Assembly (NCBI GenBank): GCA_023376005.1
Contig: CM042157.1
Span: 93,868,959-93,932,958, forward strand
From: Doryteuthis pealeii
Lineage: Eukaryota; Mollusca; Cephalopoda; Myopsida; Loliginidae
DNA: 64,000 nucleotides
Direction of reading: 5' to 3'
Numbering within the stretch: position 1 is the stretch's first letter; each line of letters begins with the position of its first letter. The notes under the pieces are model-generated. The model saw only the letters and a list, made by a program, of their open reading frames with translations. It was not told the DNA's origin and ran no database searches. A program made the position numbers and the translations under genes. This document shows positions 45,759 through 59,563 of the stretch, piece by piece.

Positions 45759-46251
45759 TGTAATTTATGAGGAAGTGCGTCCCGGTCTCTTGCCTCAAAA
45801 ATTGCTACCCGTTGACTATCAAAATAACAACCCCAGCTCGTCGTAATTCTTGTTTATTTATCGTAATTTGTCGTAATTCTTGTTTAGATATAAAGATGGA
45901 TATATAGTTTGGAATAGACTGAGATAGATAAACAACATAATATAGATAGATACGAACAAATGGAGATAGATAGATATTTTCAACAAGTAAATGTATTTGG
46001 GGGGGTGGTCGCATCTTTTTTTTGTCATAATTCTTGTTTATTTAAACTAAAAACAAGACATTAAACAAACATGAATAAAAAAAAATCTTAGTATTTAAAG
46101 TAATGTAGATAAATATGAACAAATTGAGATAGATAGATAGATATGAAGATGGATAGTTTTGAATAGACTGAGCTGGGTCGTTATTTTAATAGTCACCGGG
46201 TAGCAATTTTTGAGGCAGGAGACCGGGACGCACTTCCTCATAAATTACCAA
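45759..46251. mobile_element. DNA element with about 85-bp terminal inverted repeats
   Basis: The left end contains ATGAGGAAGTGCGTCCCGGT and the right end its complement (46220-46240). The arms extend to 'caaaataacaacccagctc'. The interior has 'tcgtaattcttgttta' and GATA-type repeats and no ORF. Part of the interior recurs at 49175-49475. Confidence 0.75.
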
Positions 46252-46635
46252 AAAATTGACTACCTATCAGAATGAATAAAACAAACCATTTTTGGTATAA
46301 AATAATCCAACAAGGGTTGACATGCCATAAAATTCAACTAACCATAATTCATTGGAATTTAACTCGAAAGTGAAAGTGAAACTAATAGGCAAGAGATTTT
46401 CTGTGATAAAAAAAATGACAATGTGAAAAGTCATTTAATGGCCAGAGAAAACTAGCACATTGTTTAAATTTGACCTTCAAAGAAAGCAGAGTAAAATAAA
46501 AAAAATGCATATCTTTAAGCAAAGGATGAATGGAGATACTCTTTCATCAAAGGTCATACCAAAAAAAAGAGAGCAAATTAACAAAAATCAGCAGGAGCTC
46601 ATGAAAATAAAAATGGACAACACCTACAGCTTATA
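46252..46635. other. Non-coding stretch with family G trace
   Basis: 46255-46345 is a reversed family G 5' end. The rest is unassigned, and the 62-codon ORF at 46460-46648 has no motif. Confidence 0.45.
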
Positions 46636-46639
46636 TGGG

Positions 46640-46925
46640 GGCGCATGATGTTAGAGTTGTAAGAAATGGACTCGTCAACCAGAGTTCAAATCCTGGATAA
46701 GGCTGTTTGCATTTTCACATAACTCTAATACCCTTGGGAAAGGTATGCATCCAACTACTCTCCCTCTAGCTATGGGTGAAGAGTAGGGCAGACTGGGGCT
46801 CTTTAACCTTCGCTAGGTAACCAGTCTAGGAGAAGGGAAACTCTGAATTTAAACCTGTTAAACTCTGCATAAAAAATTGACTTTATGTTACATTCTGCTC
46901 GTGCAGAGAGGTTGGTAAATATATA
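46640..46925 (+). repeat. SINE family A
   Basis: A head remnant ('gcgcatgatgttagagttgt', then 'cagagttcaaatcctgg') plus the full body to 'gctcgtgcagag'. Confidence 0.75.
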
Positions 46926-46929
46926 TGTT

Positions 46930-47565
46930 GATTGGCTGGTTGGTTGGGTTTTACAGCATGTCAACCCCTTGGGTTATTTTATGCCGAATACTTCTATTGG
47001 TAAAAAAAATGTTTAATGCTGACAAAGTTTTGAAATAATTTCATTTTTAATGGATAATACAATTTTATCTATAAACTCATGTTTTCTATTTAACCCATAG
47101 ATAGGACCCTAACAGGTACTACCACTCCGGGTCAGAGTGGACCAGGGAGCAATGGTGATAAAGGGGTGCTCCACATTCCCCAAACCTCCAGAACTGGAAC
47201 CTCACCATCAGATAGAGTTTAACGTCATTCCCAGGACATGTAGACCGCAGCCACCACCTTCTAGCACCCATATGATAAAAAGGGTTGGGGATTGCCATAA
47301 GGGCAATAGGGTTGGGAAAATCATATAGGTGCTAGGGCTTGACGTGACCAGCCAATTGATTGGAGGGGCCTCTCAGACCGCCCGTCTAGCCCAAGATAGG
47401 GCCAAAGTGGAGTATTGCATGTCATGAACTGCTCATCCACCTGGGTTCTATCCTTAAGCATCACAGGTCGCCACCCACGGCCAACAGGTGGCCCCATTGG
47501 GGGAGTCTTACCCCTCTGCAGAGGTGCAGTCGGTGCATTTTAACGCCCCAGCCGACAGGGCGGAA
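46930..47565 (+). mobile_element. Family G element, near complete
   Basis: It runs from GGCTGGTTGGTTGGGTTTTA to CCCCAGCCGACAGGGCGG. AAATATATATGT-like sequence on both sides may be a target duplication. Confidence 0.8.
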
Positions 47566-47693
47566 ATATATATGTATTTACCCAACCCTTCCACACAATT
47601 AGGGTGTGCTGGATACCCCATACTTGAGTCACGTTCTACCCATAGTGAACAGGCTGGGTAAATACTTTCTGTTCTATTCAAGATTTTTTTTTA

Positions 47694-48293
47694 TCAAGTA
47701 GCTATATTAATAAAAATTCTGAGGTGGGGGTTATCGTCCTTGTCTACAAGCCTCTCACAACCAATCACAAGCCAGCATACTCTGGCGGCAAAGCCGAAAA
47801 GGCAAATTCTTTCCCGCTCTTCTGATTCAGCCTTCAACGGAGACAGACCTAAAAAAGGATCGCTCCACCTTTTCTGGTCAACCAGCATTGAAAACAGACC
47901 ACAAAATTGAACGTCTCTCATATCCAGCATTACGAACAGATAAAGCCGTAACAGGGGATTCGATGTGTGGGAGAGGTGTGTGCATTCAATCAGAATATGT
48001 TTTATTGTGTATCGGTTTCCACATGAACATTTAGGTGGAGGTTCTTCTTTTAAAATGAAGGAGTGGGTTAATCTAGTATGGCCGATGTGTAGGTGGGTGA
48101 TAGTGGTTTCTTCTCTTCTGGTATTACTAGGATCAGGTGTCCTTTCTTTTAAGCTGGGCTTTTTTTTGTAGAATTTATTCAAATAATAAAAAAAAAACCT
48201 AGTGGCATTGCATAATTTGTCCATTATGCTTCTGTTACCAAAATTATGGCACAACGCCGAAAAGAGAAAAAAATACAATACAAAGGTGGACAC
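47694..48293 (-). pseudogene. LINE C-terminal RNase H-associated region, truncated
   Basis: A 199-codon minus-strand ORF. Around residues 58-110 it reads RREETTITHLHIGHTRLTHS, then a PPKCSCGNRYTIKHILIEC part. The xxLRxGHTxxTH...P.C.CG...T..HxLxxC pattern ends RNase H-bearing LINE proteins (Jockey/I-like groups). Residues before 50 are not recognised. No RT or endonuclease lies upstream, so this is a 5'-truncated remnant and not a host gene. Confidence 0.75.
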
Positions 48294-49174
48294 ACAAATA
48301 GTTTCTACTCATAATTTACAAATTAGAAATGAAATAAAGTGAATATATAAAAGTTCACGCCTTTCTCTTTGTTGAGTATCTGGCGCGGCGCCGCCATCCT
48401 TGAGTTCCACGATGTAGTAAAATACGTAGAAGCAAAGGCCAATAGTATCGTGTTTATAGATATTTCTTTGGTAAGTCCAACGTTCCAAGATGCGTCCAAA
48501 TAGCAATGAGCCAAGGTTAAATCGACTAGTATTAGAATACAACAGTCAGCAGCAGCAGCACTGCAGTGATTGGACAAATAGGAACTCTCCGCAGGTCAAC
48601 CGATCGGGTGCGCAGTGAGGCAGAGTCTATAAATAGAAGTGACGGCATTTGCCCCACCCTTATGCTTATATACAAAAAAATTCCAACACTCTTCTTCTAT
48701 CGTTGCGTGGCAACTGGCTTTTTTTTCTTTTCGGATGATGATAGCGAGGGGGGTTTTTTTATACACATTTACATGAGTAGGAATGTCAAAGCAATGGCAA
48801 TTTTTAAGCAGAGTTTTTTAAGATTTGAATTGAGAGTCATCTACAATCACTTGGCTGGGGAAGTGTCTGACATTAGTTTTAACCACCGAGACCGCCAATA
48901 AGGAAACAATAAAAATCAAGTGAAAAAAAAAACAAAAGGAAAATTTGGAAGACAATATATTCGCCATCGAGAATGAAATAATATAATGAAGAACATGTAA
49001 TACAAACAATAATGTCAATGTGTGATGGCAAGGATTCAAAAGTTCTCAACAGACAATTACAAAGAGGTAAAAACAAAGTATTGCATTCAGTAGAATTTGG
49101 AGAGTACCGGTGTGGCTTCGGTGTTGCTGAGAAGAAAATACCCAATTGTTCCAAAGGCCTGTAAAGGTGGGCAG
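48294..49174. other. Unassigned stretch, relatively GC-rich
   Basis: It contains 'gagtatctggcgcggcgccg' near 48375 and a (CAG)n run near 48547. Several 70-110 codon ORFs have no motif. I see no gene that I can support. Confidence 0.45.
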
Positions 49175-49475
49175 TAATTCTTATTAAATTATCATAAATT
49201 TTGTCGTAGATTCTTGTTTATTTATCGTAATTTGTTTGTAATCTTATTTAGATATGAAAGATGGATATATAGTTTGGAATAGACTAAGATAGATAGATAG
49301 AATAGATAGATAAACAAACAAAATATTAGATAGATATGAACAAAGATATATGGAGATAAATAGATAGATAGATATTTTCGACAAGTAATGTATTTGGGGG
49401 GTGTCGGCTTCTTTTTTGTTGTAATTTCTTGTTTATTTAAACTAAAAACAAGACATTAAACAAACATGAATAAAG
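49175..49475. repeat. Second copy of the 45840-46080 interior repeat
   Basis: It matches 45840-46080 ('ggatatatagtttggaatag' and the 'aaacaagacattaaacaaac' part) with extra indels. It ends at the gap. Confidence 0.75.
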
Positions 49476-49485
49476 NNNNNNNNNN
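49476..49485. other. Assembly gap, 10 N
   Basis: Ten Ns join two contigs. Sequence to the right restarts inside the LINE known from 13838. Confidence 0.99.
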
Positions 49486-51450
49486 AGCAGCTCTCGTCTC
49501 GATAAACTGCAACTCTGAAAGTCACCTTTTGGGCTTATTAGTGGATCAAAAAGGGCTATATGCAGAGATAATCAACGCTGCGGCGCTGCCATAGGATTGC
49601 AGCGCTTGACGAAACTTGTGCAGACTGCGCTGGCTTGATGAACTACTGTTTCCACAGGATCTGGCGAGATGATAATCGGTGCGTAGCTATACAATGGAAA
49701 AGGTGCAGAAGATTGACTTGTGGAATATTATCGGCGGCATTCTCCACTGCGTTATCAGTGTGGCTTGCGAATCACGCGTGGCTTATATGCAGAATCTATG
49801 CTTGATAGAATCTTGGACAGATGTTAAGGACGGTTATTACCTGTAGTCACGAGTAGTGCATTTAGAAGTGCGTCGCGGACGTAGATATTGATCTTATACA
49901 GCAAGGGCAAATTACACAAGAGAAATGTATAGAAACAACGCATGGGATGCTATATCAAGTGTTCATGATCTAACAAAGCATTGATCCTGTAAATAGGAAA
50001 GCTCTCTTTGTGGAGCATATCCAAAAAACTTGGTTGTCCTGACAAGTTTATATCATTCTAAAGCCGCTTTTTCGATGATGATATGAAAGCGTGTGGTCAA
50101 CATTGGGGGAAACTGGCGGATCCTATTTCAGTGTGTAGAGAACGGTCGTTAACAAGGGGATATTACAGCGACCCACACTCTTGCCTTTTGTATTTTGCCA
50201 TGCGTTGTTTGAATGGCATTTAAGAGATTGTTTTCTGATGGTGATATTATATTCGGTATAGCAACTACTGGGGAAGCTTTCAACATCAGACGCTCTAGTG
50301 CACACACCAGGATTACAAATCTGTTCTGACTATGCTCTATGCAGAGATGTTGTGATCTTGTTGCTCATGCACGGACTGATTATGCAAGCCTCATAGATGC
50401 GCTTTGAGTGCTTTTCAGTTCATTGGGACTACAATCAATTTGAAAAAAGACTGTTCTTATGTATCACCAGCACCAGGTGAATCTACCATGAACCGGCTAT
50501 CTCATGTCTTGGGCCAGAAGTTTAGCAGTTGTAAATAGAGGTTTGTATACCTGCGGTAGGCCGCTAAAACATGACTGGTACCCTGTGTGACGAGGATCTG
50601 CTCTCGGTCAGCAAGGCAGTGATGCATTTGGAAAGTTAAAGCAGGAGGTTGTGGATTCGTGCGTGGTTATTTCAGTGCAACAAAGTCAAGGTTATGTTGC
50701 ATGTGTTTTATCTACTCGTCCTGTATGCTGCGAACCTGATACATACAAGAAACCAGTCTTAAACGTCTCGCAGCGCTTCGACAGCAATGCCTACGACATA
50801 TACTAGGGGTGTCCGCTGGCAAAATGTACGTCAGGTGATATCGAGGTTTGGAAGCGACGCAAAGTCAAAGCATAGAATCTTCATAATCAACATAGATGAG
50901 ATTGGAGTGGCATTTGGTAAGGAGTGAACGAATGGGGACTTCCTAAACACTGCTCTATGCGGGCGAACTTATAAACGGCAGCGTTTGGGTCAGAGCCCCC
51001 AAGATGAGATACAAGATTGCTAGGTCGACCTTGAAAAATAACAGTCGATGTGAAGACCTGGGAGAGTAAGTCTTTGACCGTGGACATGGAGAAGAGCTGG
51101 GCGGAGGCCACGGAAAGGTTGAGACGGCGCGATACTACAGCATGAGCAGTTGAAGAGAGATATTCGCAAAAATTAAAGAAGTAGACAGATCAAGAGGCTT
51201 CAAATCGGTCTAACATGGCCGTGTGGGAACGGCTATTGTATTGAGCAAAGCTGGATACCTGAGTCAGTCGACCACACTGGCATCGCGCGAGAGGACTAAA
51301 TAAAAATACCCTGTTGCTCCCTGAATCTTGTAATGTGGAAGGTGTGCCAAGACTTTGCAGGACTAAAGAGCACTTCGCTGCAGCTCATTGGTTAACTTTT
51401 TTGGAAGCTTCAACCATTATTTGTTTGAACTATTGAGCATTTTTTTTTTT
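49486..51450 (+). pseudogene. LINE, second copy, error-rich
   Basis: It is collinear with 13838-15760 but has a small insertion or deletion every 10-20 bases, so no reading frame longer than about 70 codons survives. Landmarks persist (the motif A region near 49960 and the CGAC AGCAATGCCTACGAC region near 50780). The error style is that of an unpolished long-read contig end rather than of mutation. Confidence 0.8.
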
Positions 51451-52729
51451 GTTTAATTTTTTTTTATTGATTACTATATCAGCAATGGCAATACTTGAAT
51501 ACGATTTGCTGCCATACAGTATAATATATATATAGTATTTATATATATACTTATATGTATAAAAGTATCCATTGACTGATATGTTGGGTTAATTCTATTC
51601 AGGATCATCAATATCTCCTGCACATCTATAATGTAGGCCCATGTTGATGCACATTTATAGACACATACAAGGTATTATAAATCCCAAGAGAGTTCAATGT
51701 ATGATAATTCTCTATTTATTTTTCATGTCATTATGTAGTTGGCTGTCAGATGAGACTAGGCTCATTTATTGAGTCCTGGTCGAAAAAAAATATATAACAG
51801 CCCAAACGTGTGTTAAGTTTTTTCTTTCTTATTGGAAGTATATATACATATATATACAGAAATGTGTGTGTGGTGTGTGTGTGCGTGCATACTAGTAGAA
51901 GTATCCGGACCCATGATCAGACTAAAAGGATTTAGGAACACCAGAAAAGAGAAAGGGAGACGAAAGGGACATCAGAGAAAATAAATTTACCAAATTCCTA
52001 ATCAATTTTTTTTAAAATCGCAAAGAATTTGCATATTACAATATTCATTTATTTTAGAATTGTTTTTTTGTTATTGTTGTTTTTTTGGGTTTTTTTTGGT
52101 TTTTTTGCATTGAAAATATTTAAAAAAATGTAACCCTAAACTCGTGTGTATTTTGAGACATCATTTTATTTAATTTTTAAAACTTTTTGATACATATTAC
52201 AAAAAATTAAATTCAGTTCTTGTTAAGTTAAAGTGATAAAAATGTGTTCATTTATCTTATTTTCTTTTTATCCCTAAAAATGTTCCAATAAAAAGAAGCT
52301 AAGAATCAAACTTGGTTCCTTATTTGAAGGTAGGAAAATTTTGCATATCCATTTCAAATGAAAATTATCATTTATTCTATGAATTGTTTATTTCTTTTTT
52401 TTTTCAAGTTTCTCTAAACCAATATATTTGTTCTAAGAAATAAGTCCTTAAATGATCTTTTTTTTTAATTCAGTTCTTAATTACCTGTTCGGTTACATTG
52501 AAAAAAAAATGTATCTTTTACATTCTTTTGTACTGACACTTACGAAGGACTGTGAAGTGTTCACAAACAAATTGATTGTTAATTACTGAATCATATCATT
52601 TAATCAATTAAAAATCAAAAAGGAAATTTTTTTTGTACTTTTCTTATTATAAACATATTAAAGTATATAATGCTCAATGACATTTTTTTTCTGAGTTATA
52701 GAGGATACGTACATACAAAACAGACACAA

Positions 52730-52764
<35 letters not shown>

Positions 52765-53025
52765 AGTAAATATGGAAATAAATTAGACAATATAAGAAAT
52801 TTTAATTAGATTAAATTTAAATTAAATTAAATTTTTTTAAGAAAAGATGTTTTATCTCCTGTCATCTATAAAACATCCATCAATTTCTTCACCACATAAT
52901 ACATCCTGATGAAGGTTTAATGAAACCGAAACGTTTAAGTGTCGATAAATAAATTCATCTCATTTTTGGAACATTTTTTTCAAATTTCTTAATATTGTCG
53001 ATTTATTTCCATATTTACTCCCATA

Positions 53026-53057
<32 letters not shown>

Positions 53058-56000
53058 TTTATATAGATAGATAGATAGATAGATAGATGAATAAAAGTAT
53101 TGAATTAGTTGTTGGAACAAACTTCTGATCAGTTGTTAAATAAAAAGTAGATTTATATCAAAATTAATATTCTGTTAAAATTGAATAGAAGAAAAGACAT
53201 TTCACTTGTTTTAAACTTATTGACCATCAGCTCCCAGATGCTTACTGCACATAAAAAATTACCCAAGCTTGCTACACATGCGCTGGGTTGGCGAGAGATT
53301 GGTATCAAACTCGGAACCTTGTGATTCCTAGGCGAATGCTCTTACCGGCTGAGCTAATCAGCCCAAATATGATAATAATGTATCATTTCATGTTCAGATT
53401 TTTACTCTTTTATGTCAGAATCATTTACTACCAATTTGAAAATGTTTTTAATGTGATCCACGAAAATGAATACAGCTAAGATCTATTTAAAACACTGCAT
53501 GCTTCATGCAATCAAAAAGGGTTCAGACAGTGAGATATATTCCACTGTCAATCGAAATACAGTGGAACCTCGGTTCTCGAACGACTCTAAAGTCGAACAA
53601 TTCAGAGTTCAAACAAAATATTGGAGTAAAAAAGGCCTCAGGGGGGGGGGAGGATATTTACCTTGTACCCACTTGTACGGGTTAGGCACAAGGCCCTATT
53701 AACGTGGGACCACCACAAACTGAAGCTCATGGGTGGCCCCACGTTGGAAAAATTGCGTTGATCCTTCGACATTCTCCCTCAAGGGCGCCTCAGGCACTGG
53801 GCAATAAACTCATCCCTGCCCCTTTAAATCGGAAGAGCAGGTGTTGCCTGGGGGATTTTAATTTACTCTGTAGGTCCAGGCGCCAAAGCTCACTGGACCT
53901 CCTGCTTGACCGGAAACCGAGGTTTAGGGCCTCATTTGTCAAAAAAATTCGGACTTCGAACAGTTGAGCTAATAAAACGAATGTCACACGAATGATTGCC
54001 GAGGCAAAACAAAGAAGGCTGAACAGCTGGTGAATCTACCTAATCAGCATCAGTTAGCATAAAATATTACTTTATTACGCTTTTCTTTTTGTATTTAGAT
54101 TTTAATGTGTTATTTGTTGTTTAAATACACATCTTTCCATATTACATATAACTGAAGGCACATAGACATTTATTTGATGCTCATGAATGCACATAAATCC
54201 ACTTTACACAATTCTTATGGAAATATTGTTTTAGTTTTTGAACAAACATGATTAGTTTTTTCAAACAATTTTGTAACGAATCATGTTCAAGAACCGAGGT
54301 TCCATTGTAGTGTTAAGTTTTATGAAATGTCGGTGAGGTAGCCTATTGTGGGTATCAGTCAGACAGCAGGGAGTCTATCTTCTAGGGCTTGACCAGGGTG
54401 ATGTTTTGCATCTGAGGTGGAGCGCTACATCTACTATCAGCAATCCAAGCTGTTCTACTCATGCACTGATTGGCAAGGCCGGTATCAAATCCGGAACCTA
54501 AACTGAACAGCAAATAGTGGAAAATCACTGTAAGTCATAGTTTGATTAGAAACAGACTGGAACTGAGGGTCGTTGGCTTCTCATTGGGTTAGAGGATCAC
54601 GTGACCAGGCGATGCTGGGAAAAGTAGAATGACAGGTGCCCATAAAGTCTGTTTGCACTTTAAAGAATTTTAGATTTCAAAGTGCACACTGACTTTGTAG
54701 ACACTGTGTATAATTTAGGAGAGTTGAGGCCTCTGGCTCTTTTGGGGCAGACATGATTTCTGTCTTAGCTTCTCAGAGTGGGTTAAGAAGATATCGAGGA
54801 TATAGAAAATGTATACACAAGAAAATGTCTTTCAATTATTTCCTGATTAAAGAACACAAAAGGGAATACTACCCCCGACCCAGCCAAAAAAGAAGGCAGA
54901 TTTCTAACTCAATAAAAAGAAGAAACCCCCTAATAGCAGCAGACATAAGAAAAAGACCACACATCAACTGAGCACGAAATGGTATATCAGCTATGAAACA
55001 AAATTTTCTTTTTTTTCTCTTCAAAACCCAAAGGATATTGTATGGAAAGTATTATTGTTTCTCAGTGAGATTATAGCATTTCCATCGGTTATCCATTTCT
55101 AAAACATATTCATACATTTTTAGAGTAAATTTTTTCCATCAATTATTAATCCAATTGAATTAGTTATTAATTAACAACAAATCACATTTTTTTCTATAAA
55201 TTATTAATCCATTTCTATTAATTATTAATCCAATTCTTTTAGTTATTAATTCACAGAACATCACTCCGTTTTCTATGAATTATTAATCCATTTATACAAA
55301 TTATTAAAACATTTTTAGGGTAATTTTTTTCTATTAATTACTAATCCAATTCTATAATTGTTTTCTATAAATTATTAAACCATTTTTAGAGTATTTTTTC
55401 TATTAATTATTAATCCAATTTTATTAATCATTAATCCACAAAATCACAATTTTTTCTAAAAATCATTAATCCATTTTTTGAATAAAACTTTTTTTCTATT
55501 TATCATTAATACACAACATCACTTTGTATTCTATGAATTATCAATCTATTTCTAAAAAATGATTAAGTCATCTTTAAACTAAATTTTTTTCTATTATAAA
55601 TGCACAAAAACAATGCTTTTTCAATTAATTTTCAATCCATTTCTAAAAGTTATTGATCCATTTTTTTAGTAAAATTTCTATTAATTATCAATCCACAACA
55701 ACATCACTCTTTTTTCTATTAACTATTCATCCTTTTCCAAAAATTATTAATCTATTTCCATTAAATATGCAAAGTTTGTCTGTTCCAGAAACTGGAATGT
55801 CTGCTATCAATCACAAACCAAAATATTTATTCTGCTAAATAACCAGTGACCAAGATTAAATATTAAACCAAAAAATCTCACAAATTTTGTAAAAGAAGAA
55901 AATGATCTTTTCTAGCCAATATCTTTCACTTTATTCCTTTTTGTTCGACTCTATAGAGTTTTATTTTGGGAAAGTGAAAACTTTTTACTTATTACAAATT

Positions 56001-57158
56001 CAAATGAAATCAACCAAATCAAAACGACTCTTAGGGGACAAAGGTCAATGAATACAAATGAATTACAAGGATTTTATGTAAACATAATATAAAATTGTTC
56101 ACTTGCTTTAAACACAATGTGATTTTAAGAAAAGGATTTTATACTTTGTTTTTCTTTTTTCTCCTGTATTCTTAGGATTGATAATTAATAGAAATGGATT
56201 AATAATTTTTAGAAAGGATTTATTGTTTTAGAAAAGGGTTAATAATTAACAGAAAAAAAGTTTGATGTTACTGTGGATTAATAATTAATAGAATTGGATT
56301 AATAATAGATAGAAAAAATTTACTCAAAAAGTAATATAATATTTTAAATGGATTAATAATTTTTTGAAAAGGATTGATAACAAATAGAAAAAGTGTGATG
56401 TTGTTATGGATTGATAATTGATAGAATTGGATTAATAATTAATAGAAAAAATCACTCAAAAAATGGATTAATAATTTCTAGAAATGGAAATTCTACATGT
56501 CATCAAAATTGAAATTATTTTCATTGAATTTGTAATTAATCACTAAGTCAATTAAATGCCACAGAAAAAAATCACAAGACTTACCAAATTAATACAAAAT
56601 GTAAATATTATTTCAAGTACAACAAAATATATATATATATATATATATATATTAATCCTATTAGTAAACCCTTCCAGTAAAGGAAAAACCTAGGGAAATA
56701 ATTTGTAAGTAAAAATATACTACAAATAACTGCCTGTGAAAAAGAAAAAAAAGAAAAGAGCAAGAGAGTCACACTAACCGAAAATAATTGTTTAACACGA
56801 CAGCACTTGGCCAAAAGAAAAAAATATATTCCACTAAGGTCTAAGCTATAATGTAAAGAGTGCTCAATACCTAAGTAGAGCAAAATAGTAATAATGATAC
56901 GATTGAGTCAGGTACTACCAATTAAAGTTTCGCTTATTAGCTCATCAGGGCAAGATCCTGACTCTTGCTCTGATGAGCTAATAAGCGAAACCCAAGTTGG
57001 TAGTACCTGACTCATTAGTATTATTATTACTATATATAGATTTATGTAAAAACATTTACTCTAAAGATATAATTTCATTCACATTTTGAAGAAATTCATT
57101 TTCAACCATTTATATTCTATAGTAGGCTTAAGCACACTCTAAGGTAAATGAATAAAAG
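51451..57158. repeat. Duplicate of 15700-21595 (non-coding)
   Basis: Nearly identical to the first block, with matching order: foldback P3 (52760-53025), SINE B (53215-53370), Tigger-like element (53560-54305), hairpin MITE (54632-54710), inverted arrays (55125-56490) and foldback P4 with one arm copy (56880-57035). Differences are mostly small indels and microsatellite lengths. Confidence 0.95.
53560..54305. mobile_element. Pogo/Tigger-like element, second copy
   Basis: Same ends (CAGTGGAACCTCGGTTCTCG and complement) and the same nested repeat as 17886-18643. Confidence 0.8.
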
Positions 57159-57164
57159 TTTATT
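57159..57164 (-). promoter_or_regulatory. Poly(A) signal AATAAA (copy 2)
   Basis: Thirty bases beyond the copy 2 stop codon, as in copy 1. Confidence 0.75.
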
Positions 57165-57194
57165 CAAAATGTATCACACGATATTTTCAACATG

Positions 57195-57312
57195 TTAGGC
57201 TACAGTCTTGTCGGGTCGTAAATTGAAGCCAGCCCCAGTGAAACGTGGACCCGATTGTTTGTGTGGTTGAATCAGTGGTAGTCCATTTCTGGCCAGTGCA
57301 TAATCTTTTTCT
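57195..57312 (-). CDS. CFAP58: CFAP58 last coding exon (copy 2)
   Basis: 118 bp with the same acceptor, split codon and 38-residue end as 21632-21749. The two base differences (GTT-TCA-CTG against the first copy's TTT-ACC region) leave RFTG unchanged. It lies in the block after the gap. It is probably the other allele of the same exon rather than a second gene. Confidence 0.88.
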
Positions 57313-57764
57313 CTGAAAAACAACAATAATTATCAGAACTTTATTTTATTGGATAAACATTTATTTATTCAAATCTTATATGGTTAAAATACATCTATAC
57401 TGATACCTACATATTACAAGCTTTATATTTTTTAAATTTATTTATAAGGTAATATAAACTGAAATGTTAAAAGATTAGAAAACAGCTACCTAGTAAGATG
57501 TAGCTCCTTACTTCACCTGAATTACAGAGGCTATGCAACATAGCAGGGAGTCTATGAGTTGCTGGTGTATAAAAAAAAAAAAGAAAGAGAGGGAGAAGGA
57601 AAAAGAAAGGAAAGGTGAAAGCGAAACAAAAGCTAAGTATATAAATTTTTCTATTAACGGTTTTTATCTATTTATTCATTTTTTTTTTAAATTTTGACAT
57701 GTCTACATATTGGCAACATTTGACCGGATGTCAGCCGATATTAAGAATATTCGTTCTCAACAAA

Positions 57765-57802
<38 letters not shown>

Positions 57803-58049
57803 AGAAATAAGAAATTACAGTTATTCGCCCATTCATTCATAAAGGAGGAGAAGAAGAAAGAGAGGAAAAAAAGGAGAGGAAAAGGAAATAAGAAGAGAAA
57901 TTATAACCACATAGATAAAAACATAAGCACGTCATTTCTGAAAATAAACTCTGATGATGAAGCTCTAGCTTCGAAATCGATAAGACATATAAAACATCTT
58001 TTTGTCTTTATTTTTTATACGCATTGTATTGCCTTCGAATTTTAATATT

Positions 58050-58081
<32 letters not shown>

Positions 58082-58366
58082 AGATTTTTGGATGTTTGTT
58101 TATTTTTTAGAAGCATTGTTGAATAAAGTATATATCAATATTTATATTTTTGCTTGAAGGCAATTACAATGCGCATATCGCATAAATTCGATAATTATAG
58201 AAGATAATAATGACAAGTGAATTTCACAAAGAAATACTCGGTGTGTAGGAAACAGTCTGTACGATATTCTACACACCAAGTAATTCTTTGCGAAATTCAC
58301 TTGTCATAATTATCTTTTATAATTATCGAATTTATGTGATATGCACATTGTAATTGCCTTCAAGCA

Positions 58367-58409
<43 letters not shown>

Positions 58410-59157
58410 ATGTAAAATTAAACAAAAGGCATGTCTCCTGTTTAACAATTTTATTAACAATCTTTTCGAGCTTTCTGGCCAACTTTTTACATTTGGATGG
58501 AATCTGTAGATTAGTCTAGTACCTCCCAAGATTAGAGATACTAGATAATTTCTCTAGGCTCCCTGAAATAGGCTATAATATCAGAAATCTGATAGAGAAT
58601 TATCTTCCCCTGCCGCTAGAGGGCGAATCGCCAATACAATGTTGGCCCCAGAATCAAACCCCGGCACTTGTCTGTAGGCCGTCGAGCTGGACGGAGGCGT
58701 TTTTTAACAGCATACTTTCTGAAGGCGTCTCAGAGCATACTATCAGAAGGCTGTCGAATTGAATAGTCACCTTAAAAGGGGCCCCATCCGAAGATTGTTA
58801 CCCAGGCGAGTAGCTACTAAAAAGCACTCCCTACACTTTTTTACCTATCATACGAGAACCGACAAAACGGACGCATCTCTACAGAACTCTACAACCACAG
58901 TGACCAGATACCCCTGTTAGTGTCACTTCTCCAACGAACAGTATTTCAACTCACAGATAAGTCTGGTAGCAAATGCCATTAAAATTTGCAACATATTCTT
59001 GTACTATTTGTCAATACATATGTTAAATTCCATTGTGTGGTTTGTCTTCTTTCATCTGAATAATTTGCCTACAACTGGAAGAATTAAGAAGCTCCCCCCT
59101 AAACCGTAATTTTCCTCTTAATAATGCTTAAAATCTAAATTCTCTTGAATTATTTTA

Positions 59158-59209
<52 letters not shown>

Positions 59210-59429
59210 ATTTCTATTTTTATTTCTATAACTGACTTATGAATAGACATCTAGAACCAATAAAAAGTAACTAGTAAACAATTAGAAGCAATAAAGAGAG
59301 ACATGTTACCTCTGTTGTTCTTCCTTCTTACTAGTAAACAATTAAAAGCAATAAAGAGAGACATGTTACCTCTGTTGTTCTTCCTTCTTACTAGTAAATA
59401 ATTAGAAGCAATAAAGAGAGACATGTTAC
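57313..59429 (-). other. CFAP58 last intron (copy 2)
   Basis: Collinear with 21750-23796, including the purine runs (a longer A-run at 57769-57798), foldback P1 (58135-58375) and AT runs of different length. Confidence 0.85.
58135..58375. repeat. Foldback element P1, long form (copy 2)
   Basis: The same palindrome as 22556-22812. The AT run follows the right arm directly. Confidence 0.85.
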
Positions 59430-59450
59430 CTCTGTTGTTCTTCCTTCTTT
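59271..59450 (-). repeat. 60-bp tandem repeat carrying the exon donor (3 units)
   Basis: Units start near 59271, 59331 and 59391, one more than in copy 1. Each holds the exon end and donor GTAACA. Confidence 0.9.
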
Positions 59451-59563
59451 TTCTGCATAAAGTATTTCTTTTTTACTTCTTGCAATTCTCTGGCAAGTTT
59501 CTCTTTTTCATATTTATCTTCACCAGCCTGCGCTTCAAACATTGTCAGCTCGGCAGCCATAAC
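59430..59563 (-). CDS. CFAP58: CFAP58 penultimate coding exon (copy 2)
   Basis: 134 bp, identical in sequence to 23797-23930 as far as I compared, with the same splice sites and phases. Two further donor copies lie downstream at 60-base spacing. Confidence 0.88.

Noticed and set aside
47694..48293. 199-residue ORF as a host protein
   Set aside because: The conserved segment is the C-terminal RNase H-associated pattern of LINE proteins, and the flanks have no exon structure.
59271..59450. Repeated units as extra exons
   Set aside because: Each unit has a donor but no acceptor, so they can only act as alternative 5' splice sites.
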